Both the position numbers and the translations under genes were made by a program. The notes beneath the pieces are model-generated. The model was not told the DNA's origin. It saw only the letters and a program-made list of their open reading frames with translations, and made no database searches. DNA of 64,000 nt from Planctomycetaceae bacterium (GTDB taxonomy: Bacteria > Planctomycetota > Planctomycetia > Planctomycetales > Planctomycetaceae), in the NCBI GenBank assembly GCA_020426325.1, contig JAGQQG010000007.1, positions 1 to 64,000 of the forward strand. The letters run 5' to 3'. This document shows, one piece after another, positions 12,201 to 18,466 of the stretch (position 1 is its first letter; each line of letters starts with the position of its first letter).

Positions 12201-12394
12201 ACGAATGTCGACAACGCAAGACCGAGGCAGGCAAAGGAAACGCAGATTCGATGGATCATTCTTTTTCGCCCGTCGGGGGATGTCGTCCGAAATCGAGTCA
12301 CGGTTTGCTGGCTCTCATTCATGGGAATGCAGGGGGCTCCGGATGCATGTGCTGACGCTGTCGCGTGGCCATCGCTGACTCGTGTGACGTGCAT
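3236..12394 (-). CDS. Giant inverse-autotransporter-like surface protein with beta-helix, metalloprotease-like and nidogen-like domains
   Basis: This 3052-residue protein is predicted to reach the outer membrane or cell surface. The ATG at 12394 has a strong GGAGAG site, so the product carries a 45-residue extension before the ordinary signal peptide (residues 46-71, ending AQAQF). Residues about 80-320 resemble the intimin/invasin inverse-autotransporter barrel: LGGGYRWLIDGNVLGVHGWY, then TTFGVELLHEDVDIRANAY, ending GVEYRFSGG. A very long Asn/Gly-rich right-handed beta-helix region follows, with repeats such as NGDDGIEL and NNTGDGILF. Embedded in it is a leishmanolysin-like (M8) zinc protease motif, HEMGHVLGFG (His1911, Glu1912, His1915), with a later HW (His1973) and ELMTG Met-turn. 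Residues about 2423-2640 form a nidogen-like (NIDO) domain. The C-terminus shows no sorting tail. The domain calls come from motif recognition only. Confidence 0.85.
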   Translation of the reverse strand: MHVTRVSDGHATASAHASGAPCIPMNESQQTVTRFRTTSPDGRKRMIHRICVSFACLGLALSTFVSQAQAQFFGDSSGSASLSDYAVQDDFGGAFQFGNDGGTYLLFQKMIGNGTGFTASYQRFGLRMKLVDTGDSHLWSEGHVIITDESRMGFNLGGGYRWLIDGNVLGVHGWYDNFQTDLNNRYTQTTFGVELLHEDVDIRANAYIPFGDDENFVAIADEGSVPIFDKRRIAFIGTAYEEQAMKGVDAEIGAPILGLEWARAYAGGYYYESQAGDDAPGFRGRVETAISNDLSLNFMVTHDTVFDTNLNLGVEYRFSGGIAPPTLGPFHGASRKYAQVRRQWPIATRIAEVPALYDSINPRTQLPYKVIHVDNTNSEAGDGTFENPFRSLPSTVPGADFVLVQTGVGDTVGNITLDPFTRMLGEGRPFTFIDARRGEFLLPEAFGRTGPAPVLVPTNPMRDLITLADANEVNNFTIRADGQTAIGGMDIDSFHIERINGRAENGINIVNASGRGLIKNFGMPGTPFLLTDTGVFVSNTSGDPLHLVVDGVNTSGGDIGMQILASAGDIQSHIGAVRGDNHMDAGLILGALAGSQHITELSDVFIRSSLNGTGSGIVLDVANDGALAAKMNSVGANGNGDLFVANVTDGMLNVTVNDGFFSNSRTASGVKFNLDDARGRTTFNGLIADRNDVDGLNAEATGALNDYTINVIDSELIANGDDNFDTTVTGGGALRLFVDPTDAILSESGSGFEFEVRDPGSVLIANFLETNLSLNALHAVDGNVQNGAYAYLGMSNSQARDSGANGLNLNVDRDAVFRGVFESSSFSRSGVNGVEVAVSDGSNAELNFLNTPAAQNGANGLLFDVSDGINGGSQLTLNVTNGDFSDNPLANVRGAADGPGSEAVLNFSNTTADNLATAGGLVLNATGGGSIDANWNQGSISNIRNHGVQANAQGPGSNVSLDFEGLTIQGNMGNGVDVSIDGPGATGHANFVDSSIVQNLGDGFEFDVLNGGSLVATASGNGSFNGNRQRAWHGTVDGMGSAASLNLNGTNGDFSELEGGRFDVTGGGLFNLTMFNVNVTGSRFDGLLTNVAGPMSEANFRLESVRLRNNGSSGVGDGFEVVASNGATIYSEMENMLVSANRDNGFRFDTITGATSNGYLMSPNATGNGRAGLRFNTMSGGRSGISVTDGSFSNNGASFPASGVEGLVQGLGTTAHAAFNGTTADMNSRHGLDFLVEDGARLTSKLVTLGATGTAQFVDNGAFGTLSASNNSLSGVRFLARNGGPTHGNLLMEGANQFNNNGDFGVDYDALDIEQGVAIFDGMANNNGLDGVNIRMENVTLGSIAVIGNSAETSGNGGDGFDATVINTKLGPINLGPFNTPTGVVNILPGLSIDRVTAEGNMGHGVVFQGVSSTIVDGEFINNNTNENEGNGLFVMLTDTMADNLHVNTNNTSDNSLNGINVELIRTPIANLEMNDNGTLLTGTQNVGLTFFIDGNTFTQPYSIINSSDPGVDITGFQFDILPSSHLFDTVEPQGSTPFQPQFQTDIVTGLLTVNGTAITPGTDPLQDSVGTVLVGGGVTDGTSLIDLTFDDFNSNETFTWLIDADPLGGTATVLGSDLIGSTVVVDFSSGAQLTGALMAVPGNTDAAIFVATGGTGLGGAVENNGLNGVRLFIDDSDLTNLSMSGNVAQSNGDAGMVIDAINGSDVTAATLMTNELTMNGAGGLVLQFQDSSLTDATISDSNISNNTGDGILFDFTNSPVTNLAIVDNANIDQNSGNGINFQMVNSNVNGLLIDNNGIGTVVPPTPTGAFDITLNLQAGLTPSQIAAFQAAEQRWEEIITGDVPDIGLIDDVLIDASVVAIDGVGGILGQAGPTGLRGGSFLPFQGIMQFDSADLASLELAGQLDEVILHEMGHVLGFGTIWDNLGLLLNPGTADPRFTGAQATTQYNTIFANAEADIPVENIGGPGTADAHWRETIFTNELMTGFLDGGVANPISAVTIAQFADLGYTVDLAQADPFVPLVAPVIGPSIEGTMLRDMEQQVVEFADAQSSGIAALNIGTKGFEALQAIQQNGLNGINISLTNSDLTGGVISNNIIAGHTNGDGVRMVNPSTMGNPIELDFDSNTINGNLGGSGVNLVVSQADLNSNFTDNEIGGNGAEGINIDLSSTAAANLNFTGNTLTANGADGLEVTTAGTATLDSFLVENNTATSNGDDGIELIMGGASSAPTVTINTNTANDNLDNGILVRLTGTAMIGTLTVDGNTATGNTNDGILIETASPNTINDISVSGSPDISGNGGNGIEIVLNNVLGTQNVTVSNNNTMDNLGGGILLSSSSTVLGDVTMDGNMVLNNTGGDGILLQFNNSSAANVFLTNNLIGQAAGDGIGLDLNGSPIANLQINNNQIGMTGVGGGTTGTLDDSLPVIRAGFTQNNLPANDDNSTDAVNLGFDINFFGQMFSQAFVNNNGNITFDAPLFNFTPFNLISNNIPIIAPFFADVDTTVGNIVTFGNETIAGQTAFGVNWPDVRHFFADNMGGGLPTNNFQLVLIDRSDVGAGDFDIEFNYSEILWESGEASGGNTMGLGGNSARAGFSNGVDQAFELAGSGVNGAFLDGGPAGTSLVQNNLNSANNGRYVFFARNGGIGTGAGGSTGDGIHINAANGSHIGNMNIDGNTIEDNGSDGIELVATNSTLPANGSVSDNTISNHNGGDAIRIINPDTNNTAFGLTLDNNTLTDNMGGAGINISMGAESGEFTGSITNSTITGNGSDGIILQNSASANAMNVTVTGVDSSANGGRGILVEATNDDGARSTFNIGEIGGDMNTFSDNGAGGVVFRTRATAVDQTQTAANTDVRVDENLENPAVGAYFDVNSRDVVGATMNLLNATISGNGGDGVTLEVGSNTLMNSQLAGLNIGGSTGDDLSISPIVSANPPDSIDSANPNMDVLVFDAVAHLDLALGAADTNNDGTPDVSVATQNKGNGLTVNFTGADFSNTDVFKDDRAVRLVGQVQAQGSLNSPQNTFSPGAFPTLEDLFNSGAPLFNVIPSNMFPDTTVP

Positions 12395-12896
12395 GAAACT
12401 CTCCGGTTGCCGGCAGATGGAATGTTTCTGATACCCACAGCAAACGTCGGATGAACATCTGTGTTCTCAGCGAACACGGACGTCATTCGATTGCCTGCAG
12501 GTGGGAAACGGGATTGATTTTGAGGATAGGAGCAGCACGTCAGACGACCTCAGCCGCGCACCAGGGGCGCAACGGACGAGATCCTGTGATGGACCGCAGA
12601 TCGACCCGGCTTCCGGACGGAAAGCGGGCAGGAAATGGAATGTCTTCGTAGGGATTTTCGAGAGAGGGCGGGTGTTTTGGCAGACACCCCCCCTGAGCGT
12701 CAAGAGAATTGAGGCCTAATGCGACCAAACTCCTGCTAAGCACGCAGACAACGGCAGAATCTGCACGCGTCCAGATCATGGCATCACACGGCTTAACACC
12801 ACCGCAACTCTTCCCAGACTACCAACTCGTGTGCAAATTCACGCGGAGGCCTGATGAAGCCAACGGATCAAGGGTGATGAGTGGGCATCCGCACGT
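12395..12896. other. Intergenic region, no gene supported
   Basis: About 500 bases separate the giant gene from the DUF1501 gene upstream on the same strand. Short open frames occur on both strands, but none has a ribosome-binding site together with protein-like composition. The stretch presumably holds the promoter and leader of the giant gene. I could not identify convincing -35/-10 boxes or a hairpin. Confidence 0.5.
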
Positions 12897-14273
12897 TCAG
12901 GCGAGGATTTCGTGGATGACCTCGCCGCTGACGTCTGTCAGTCGAAAGTCGCGGCCCGCATAGCGATACGTCAGCTGCGTATGATCCAAACCAAGTTGAT
13001 GCAGGATGGTTGCGTGATAGTCGTGAACGTGGACCGCATCCTTGACTGGCAGAATGCCGTACTCGTCGGTCTCACCGTGGGCAATGCCGCCTTTCACGCC
13101 GCCGCCGACCAGCAATGAGCTAAACGCCCGATGCCAATGGTTCCGTCCCGGCCCTGGATCCCAGGGGGTGCGACCGAATTCCGTGCAGATCATCACCAGC
13201 GTTTCGTCCAGCATTCCACGTTGCCTGAGATCGGTGATCAATGCAGCCAACGGCTGGTCCGCCCGCTTCGCCATCGGGCGATGAGCCTGCATGTCGCCAT
13301 GAGAATCCCAGTTCCCGCTTGCGCCCGAGTCGATGAGTTCCACAACTCGCACCCCCTGCTCGATCATTCGCCGTGCCATCAGACACTGCCAGCCGAACGA
13401 TGTGTGATCCGCTTCCGCAATCCCGTACAGATCAAGAGTCGCGGCTGTCTCCTGAGTCAGGTCAAACAGCTGAGGAGCGACCTGCATCATGCCGCGGGCC
13501 GTGTGAAAGCTGTTAATGCGTGCTCGCAGATTCGGGTCTCCCGCCCGATCGGCCGCATGGGCCTCGTTGACATCCCGCAGCATCTGTCGCTCAAGCTCCG
13601 CGATGGTGGACGACTTTGCCTGTGTTGTGAGATTGGGGATCGGCTCGTCGCCGGGCATGATCCGAGTTCCCTGATGTTCGGGGGGGAGAAAGCTACAATC
13701 CCACACCTGCGATCCGGCATAAGGCAAGTGTTCGCAGAGCACCATGTAGGGAGGCAAATTTGGGTTGAGCGTCCCCAGCCCATAGCTGAGCCACGATCCC
13801 AGGCTGGGCATGGGGACCGTCGCAGATCCGGTGTGCATCGCGAGCACCGACTGAAAGTGCTCCAGAATATCGGTGTGCAGCGAGCGGATGATGCATAACT
13901 CATCCACGACGGTGCCCAGATGGGGGAACAGCTCGCTGATCTCCAGTCCCGACTCACCATACCGCCTGAAGGTGAACGGTGACTTCAACAACGGTTGCGT
14001 GGTGATGTTTCGCAAGTCTTCCGCAGACACGGTCTTGCCATGATCGACCGCGAGTTGTGGTTTCGGATCGAACGTGTCGACATGCGAGAACCCGCCCGTG
14101 AGGAACACGAACACCAGTTGCTTGGCCTTCGCCGGGTGATGCGAGGGTCGCGGAGCCAATGGATGTCCACCTGCAGCGCGAGCCGCAACACACAAACGAT
14201 CGTTCAACAGGCCCGCTGTCAGCCCGGCTGCGGAGCACTTGAGGAAGTCGCGACGATGAGTGTGGTGTGACAT
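12897..14273 (-). CDS. DUF1501 protein, Tat-exported (sulfatase/phosphatase fold)
   Basis: This 458-residue protein starts with a twin-arginine signal (HRRDFLKCSAAGLTAGLL). DUF1501 proteins belong to the alkaline-phosphatase-like superfamily and are greatly expanded in planctomycetes; their substrate is not established. Visible family landmarks are FVFLTGGFSHVDTFDPKP near residue 55, GSWLSYGLGTLNPNLPPY in the middle, and CTEFGRTPWDPGPGRNHWH with HDYHATILHQLGLDH near the C-terminus. The gene begins 3 bases after the stop of the PSD1 gene, so the two are cotranscribed and probably translationally coupled. This is the usual planctomycete pairing of DUF1549/DUF1553 with DUF1501. Its function with the partner is inferred from that pairing only. 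Confidence 0.9.
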   Translation of the reverse strand: MSHHTHRRDFLKCSAAGLTAGLLNDRLCVAARAAGGHPLAPRPSHHPAKAKQLVFVFLTGGFSHVDTFDPKPQLAVDHGKTVSAEDLRNITTQPLLKSPFTFRRYGESGLEISELFPHLGTVVDELCIIRSLHTDILEHFQSVLAMHTGSATVPMPSLGSWLSYGLGTLNPNLPPYMVLCEHLPYAGSQVWDCSFLPPEHQGTRIMPGDEPIPNLTTQAKSSTIAELERQMLRDVNEAHAADRAGDPNLRARINSFHTARGMMQVAPQLFDLTQETAATLDLYGIAEADHTSFGWQCLMARRMIEQGVRVVELIDSGASGNWDSHGDMQAHRPMAKRADQPLAALITDLRQRGMLDETLVMICTEFGRTPWDPGPGRNHWHRAFSSLLVGGGVKGGIAHGETDEYGILPVKDAVHVHDYHATILHQLGLDHTQLTYRYAGRDFRLTDVSGEVIHEILA

Positions 14274-14276
14274 GGC

Positions 14277-16418
14277 TCAATCGAGATAGAAGAACTCATT
14301 CGACGACAGCAATACCCGGCAATAACTTGTCCAAGCCTCACGCTCACGATCCTCAGTCGGCACATCCGTCGATTCGAGAACGCCCAGGAGATCGCTGAGC
14401 GATGCGGTCCCTCGTTCGATCTCATCTCGAGTCGCTGCACGAGCAAAGCATAGACGATACGCGTTCTCAATACGTGCCGATACGTCATCGGACTCTGACA
14501 TGAGGCGGGATGCGAAGTCGCTGGCGATGATCGTCATCTCAGGACTGTTCATCAGATACAGTGACTGCGGAGTGACCGTCGACGTCGTGCGAAGAGCAGT
14601 CGTCGTGTTGGTGTCAGGGCCATCGAACAGCGCGAGGAACGGGTGCCGCTGGATGCGCTGCGTCATCAGGTAGACGCTGCGATGTGTCGATTCGTAACAA
14701 TCTTTGAACTGGTTGTGCTGGGTATACTTCCAGTCCTGCATGGGGGCGAATGGATGTGGGCCGGGTCGAGTCAGGTCCAGCGTGCCGCTGACTGACAGCA
14801 TCGCATCCCGGATCGGCTCTGCACTCAAGCGTCGTCGATCGTGCCTCCAAAGGAGCGTGTTGCCCGGATCGATCGCCATGTTGCTCGCATCGTCAGTGCT
14901 GCTCAATTGCCATGTCTTCGACGTCAGAATCAGTCGGTGTATCTGCTTGATGCTCCAGCCGCTGTCGATGAACTCGCTCGCCAGAAAATCCATCAGTTCA
15001 GGGTGTGACGGCTGGCTACCGCTACGTCCGAAGTTGGAAGGAGTCGCCACAAGGCCGCGGCCGAAATGATGCTGCCAGATGCGGTTCACCATCACGCGAG
15101 ACGTGAGGGCCTGATTCGGACCTGTTAACCAATCGGCCAGTTGCAAACGGCCACTCGTCTGCGGAGGGATGGCGAGTGGCTCAGGTGACAGCGAGGCGAT
15201 CGCACCGCGTGGGACGACGTCGCCGGTTTGAGCAGGGTCCCCGTCGTATTGCACAGCCACGTCATGAGCTTCCCGGTCGTACACTGCATAAGCCCCAGGG
15301 ACTCCGGTGGGGAGTCCGGGTCTGCGGAGCGCGGTCAACTTCCGATCCAGTCCCTCGATCTCCTTCTTGATCCTGTCTTGCTCCGACTCCTCGCACGAAG
15401 CGAGCTGTTCCTCCAGAGTCGACTTTTGCGACGCGATGTCTGCAAGTTCCTGGTCGAACGTTGCTCGCAAGGGAGCTTCGACTTCCTCCGACAACAACGA
15501 GGCGAAGTGCATCCTCGGCAACTTCTTGGAATGCGTCTCCTCCGCTCCGGCCCACGGGAACTGGGTACTATCGAAGATACCGTAGAGAGCGTAGTAGTCT
15601 TCGGTCGTGACCGGATCGAACTTGTGCTCGTGGCAACGGGCACATCGAAGCGTGAGACCCAGGAACGCCCGACCGAACGTGTCAATCGTGTCCTCCAGCG
15701 TGAGGTGCCAGAGTTCGTACGGCCCGGTTGCATAGCGACGGCTCAACGCCAGAAAGCCCGTCGCGATGATCTGCTCCTGGAAACGTTCCCTCGGCTCCTG
15801 TTTGGCGAGAATGTCTCCAGCCAGCTGTTCGCGAACGAACTGGTCATAGGGCATGTCCGAGTTGAAGGCGTCGATGATGTAATCGCGATAAAGGGACGCC
15901 TCTGGAATGGGATAGTCCGCGTTGTCGCCAGCCGTGTCTGCATAGCGGACAACATCCATCCAGTGACGTCCCCATCGCTCGCCATAATGAGGCGACGCCA
16001 GGAGTTGTTCGATGAGCTCTGAGTACGCGGCGTCGGGATCGTTACGAGAGGCCTCTTCAAACGCACGAATCTGATCAGGCGTCGGAGGCAATCCAATCAA
16101 GTCAAAGTACAACCGACGCATGAGCACACGTGGAGTGGCAGTTGCGACGGGAGTCAATCCGCGATGCTCCCATCCGGCTGCGATGAATCGATCGATCGGA
16201 TGGTCCCCGTACGCATCGGAAACGGCAGGCGGGGTCGGATCGCTGAGCGGCCGAAAGGCCCAGTGCGTCTCATCTTCAGTCAGCGTCTGCGGATCAACTG
16301 ACTCGACATCCGCATGGTCCTCGTCGTCCGGTGGCGACAACTCGGTCCACGCCTGGGCGAGAGACCCACTGCCGATCAGAAGGATTCCCCACAGAGCAAG
16401 TTTTGCAGCATGCGTCAT
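14277..16418 (-). CDS. DUF1549/DUF1553 (PSD1) secreted protein
   Basis: This 713-residue protein has a Sec-type signal peptide (about residues 1-23, ending LAQA). DUF1549 spans about residues 75-285 and includes a conserved C-x-x-C-H at 259-263 (CARCHEHKFDP). DUF1553 spans about 430-690 and includes RVMVNRIWQHHFGRGLV and the typical C-terminal SSNEFFYLD. A short charged coiled-coil-like stretch lies between them near residue 320. There is no N-terminal cytochrome domain, unlike the 24.9 kb homologue. Family members are planctomycete and verrucomicrobial periplasmic proteins of unproven biochemical role, commonly linked to polysaccharide use. It is the first gene of a two-gene operon with the DUF1501 gene directly downstream. 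Confidence 0.9.
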   Translation of the reverse strand: MTHAAKLALWGILLIGSGSLAQAWTELSPPDDEDHADVESVDPQTLTEDETHWAFRPLSDPTPPAVSDAYGDHPIDRFIAAGWEHRGLTPVATATPRVLMRRLYFDLIGLPPTPDQIRAFEEASRNDPDAAYSELIEQLLASPHYGERWGRHWMDVVRYADTAGDNADYPIPEASLYRDYIIDAFNSDMPYDQFVREQLAGDILAKQEPRERFQEQIIATGFLALSRRYATGPYELWHLTLEDTIDTFGRAFLGLTLRCARCHEHKFDPVTTEDYYALYGIFDSTQFPWAGAEETHSKKLPRMHFASLLSEEVEAPLRATFDQELADIASQKSTLEEQLASCEESEQDRIKKEIEGLDRKLTALRRPGLPTGVPGAYAVYDREAHDVAVQYDGDPAQTGDVVPRGAIASLSPEPLAIPPQTSGRLQLADWLTGPNQALTSRVMVNRIWQHHFGRGLVATPSNFGRSGSQPSHPELMDFLASEFIDSGWSIKQIHRLILTSKTWQLSSTDDASNMAIDPGNTLLWRHDRRRLSAEPIRDAMLSVSGTLDLTRPGPHPFAPMQDWKYTQHNQFKDCYESTHRSVYLMTQRIQRHPFLALFDGPDTNTTTALRTTSTVTPQSLYLMNSPEMTIIASDFASRLMSESDDVSARIENAYRLCFARAATRDEIERGTASLSDLLGVLESTDVPTEDREREAWTSYCRVLLSSNEFFYLD

Positions 16419-16626
16419 CGGGATGTCTCATCAAACCTCGTGGACAAACATCAGCATAAGCCCGTCGAACAAGAGTCGTCAAATCCTGAGACTGGTTGCA
16501 GGTCCCCCGAACGACCGGAATCGAAATCCAAAGATTCCAAGGAAGATCGAGGGTTCAGTCACGTTTGCATTCCCGGAACCCCTCCATCGGCCAGGGAACG
16601 GCGTTTGCGATTCGGGAGAACGCACC

Positions 16627-16842
16627 ATGAACACCACACCTGAAAACCGCGAAACGACTAACGAACTGCCCAACCGCCCCTCACGCGTTGTGAGACTCCT
16701 GCTGGCCATGACCAGTCCGGCCGATCTCCCGGGGACAACATTGCATGACGAGTTTCCGTTTCTTCCGATGCGTCGTTCGAGATTGCAGGGATCCATCGAT
16801 GCACGAGACTCGCAACTGATTGACCGAAGACTGCTCGGTTAG
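16627..16842 (+). CDS. Small protein of unknown function (71 aa)
   Basis: An ATG at 16627 is preceded by GGGAGA at a spacing of 7 and opens a 71-residue frame rich in Arg, Asn and Thr, with a short hydrophobic run (VVRLLLAM) and the stretch TLHDEFPFLPMRRSRLQGSI. The upstream extension of this frame overlaps the PSD1 gene antisense and is not needed. I do not recognise the family. Its position between divergent transcription units and its good ribosome-binding site make it plausible, but such a short frame in GC-rich DNA could be chance. Confidence 0.45.
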   Translation: MNTTPENRETTNELPNRPSRVVRLLLAMTSPADLPGTTLHDEFPFLPMRRSRLQGSIDARDSQLIDRRLLG

Positions 16843-16959
16843 CCATTCGTATTCGGCGGATCATTCGGACAATCGATGCGTCACTGTAGAGAGTGTCGTC
16901 CGGCTCGATTAGGATAGGAGGGTCTATGCCCCTTCGTCGATCCGTGAGCAGGACCCGCC

Positions 16960-18228
16960 ATGATTACGCGTCGCACCTTTCTCGGTAGTGTTGGAGCAGC
17001 CATCGCTGCATCCCCTTTCGTCAGCGCAGCCCCTGCGAACTCACGGCGGCTCAAGATGGCCGTTCTGACGACCGAGTGGCGGTATCACTCTCATGCGTGG
17101 CACATGGCCGAGCGGTTCCTGGCCGGGTATCCGATCAATGGGCATTGGCATCATCCTCCAATTGACGTCGTCAGTGCGTATGTCGATCAGTTTCCGGAGA
17201 ATGACCTGAGCCGCGAGCGGGAACAACAGTTCGGTTTCAAGATCTATCCAACCGTCGCTGAGGCCGTACGAAACGGCGGTGACAAACTGGCTGTCGATGC
17301 GGTGCTGCTCATCGGTGAACACGGGGACTATCCCGACAACGAATTCGGACAGAAGAAGTATCCCCGATATGAGTTGTTCAAGCAGGCTGCTGATGTCTTT
17401 CGCGAGGACGGTCGCTCGGTGCCGATCTTCAACGACAAACATCTCTCGTGGAACTGGGACTGGGCCAAGGAGATGGTCGCTTTGTCTCACGAATTGAAGT
17501 TCCCTTTCCTGGCCGGTTCGTCGCTGCCCATGACCTGGCGGATGCCGTCGATCGATATGCCGATGGGAGCCGAGGTCGAGGAGATCATGAGCGTCGCGAT
17601 CGGCAGCGTGGACAGTTACGACTTTCATGCGCTGGAAGTGCTTCAATGCATGGCCGAGCGTCGTCAGGGAGGCGAGACCGGGGTCGTCTCGATGCAGGCG
17701 TTGCGAGGCGACGCAGTGTGGGATGCCATGAAGGCCGGGTCATGGAGTGACGGCGGATGGAATCCGCAACTGTTCGAGGCCTGTTTGTGTCGCAGTCAGA
17801 CGCTCGCACAAGGCGACACGTACAGTCATCGTTATCCGACGGAGGAACAGATCCGCGAGTGGGTGAAAGAGCCCGTGCTTTATCGCTACGAACACGCTGA
17901 CGGTCTGAAAGCGAGCATGCTTCTGATGAACGGCCTCGTCAGTGACTTCACCTTTGCCGCAAAGCTCAAGGGGCAGGACGATCCGCTCTCAACGTTGTTC
18001 TATCTCCCTCCCAACCCGAATGTCGTGTACTCGGCCGCATTGATGTCGAAGGCTGAGGAGATGTTCCTGACTGGCAAGGCTCCCTATCCCATCGAGCGCA
18101 CGCTCCTGACGACCGGGCTGGTCGCAGCCGGAATGGAATCCCTCGCATCCGAACAGTCAAAGCTGGCGACTCCCCATCTGGATGTGCACTACCAGCCTCC
18201 AGCCAAGTCGCAGTTCTGGCAGACTTGA
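16960..18228 (+). CDS. Tat-exported protein of unknown function (paralogue of the gene at 56871)
   Basis: This 422-residue protein has a twin-arginine signal (ITRRTFLGSVGAAIAASPFV) and an AGGA site 7 bases before its ATG. I do not recognise an assigned function. The sequence is closely related to the protein at 56871-58151, and the shared blocks suggest an enzyme: YHSHAWH near the N-terminus, DQFPENDLSRER, GEHGDYPDNEFGQKKYPRYE, PIFNDKHLS, FPFLAGSSLPMTWRMPSIDM and SYDFHALEVLQCMAERRQGG. Several invariant His, Asp and Glu residues could bind metal, but this is inference. No operon partner is obvious. The upstream 71-residue frame is on the same strand, and the downstream giant secreted-protein gene starts 238 bases later. 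Confidence 0.85.
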   Translation: MITRRTFLGSVGAAIAASPFVSAAPANSRRLKMAVLTTEWRYHSHAWHMAERFLAGYPINGHWHHPPIDVVSAYVDQFPENDLSREREQQFGFKIYPTVAEAVRNGGDKLAVDAVLLIGEHGDYPDNEFGQKKYPRYELFKQAADVFREDGRSVPIFNDKHLSWNWDWAKEMVALSHELKFPFLAGSSLPMTWRMPSIDMPMGAEVEEIMSVAIGSVDSYDFHALEVLQCMAERRQGGETGVVSMQALRGDAVWDAMKAGSWSDGGWNPQLFEACLCRSQTLAQGDTYSHRYPTEEQIREWVKEPVLYRYEHADGLKASMLLMNGLVSDFTFAAKLKGQDDPLSTLFYLPPNPNVVYSAALMSKAEEMFLTGKAPYPIERTLLTTGLVAAGMESLASEQSKLATPHLDVHYQPPAKSQFWQT

Positions 18229-18466
18229 GCAATTGTGATGCTCTGCTTTTGCACTCCTTCGCAACGCATTGGCCGATGTTGATGCGTTAGGCTGTTGAGT
18301 GATGGTCCCTTGAATTCGGGGAGTGTGTTCGGCAGAATCGAAAAGCTTTCCCGGACCCCCTGTTTTAACATCGCTGTTTTGAGTGCCGGGATTGTTGTCG
18401 GGCGCAGAGAAGCGTTTGGCAGTTTTCTAAGAGACGGGTCACACCTTATTCCCCTGAGGTTATCTG

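Noticed and set aside
16120..16626. Long upstream extension of the 71-residue frame
   Set aside because: It runs antisense through the signal-peptide end of the PSD1 gene; the internal ATG at 16627 has a good ribosome-binding site, so only the short form is kept.
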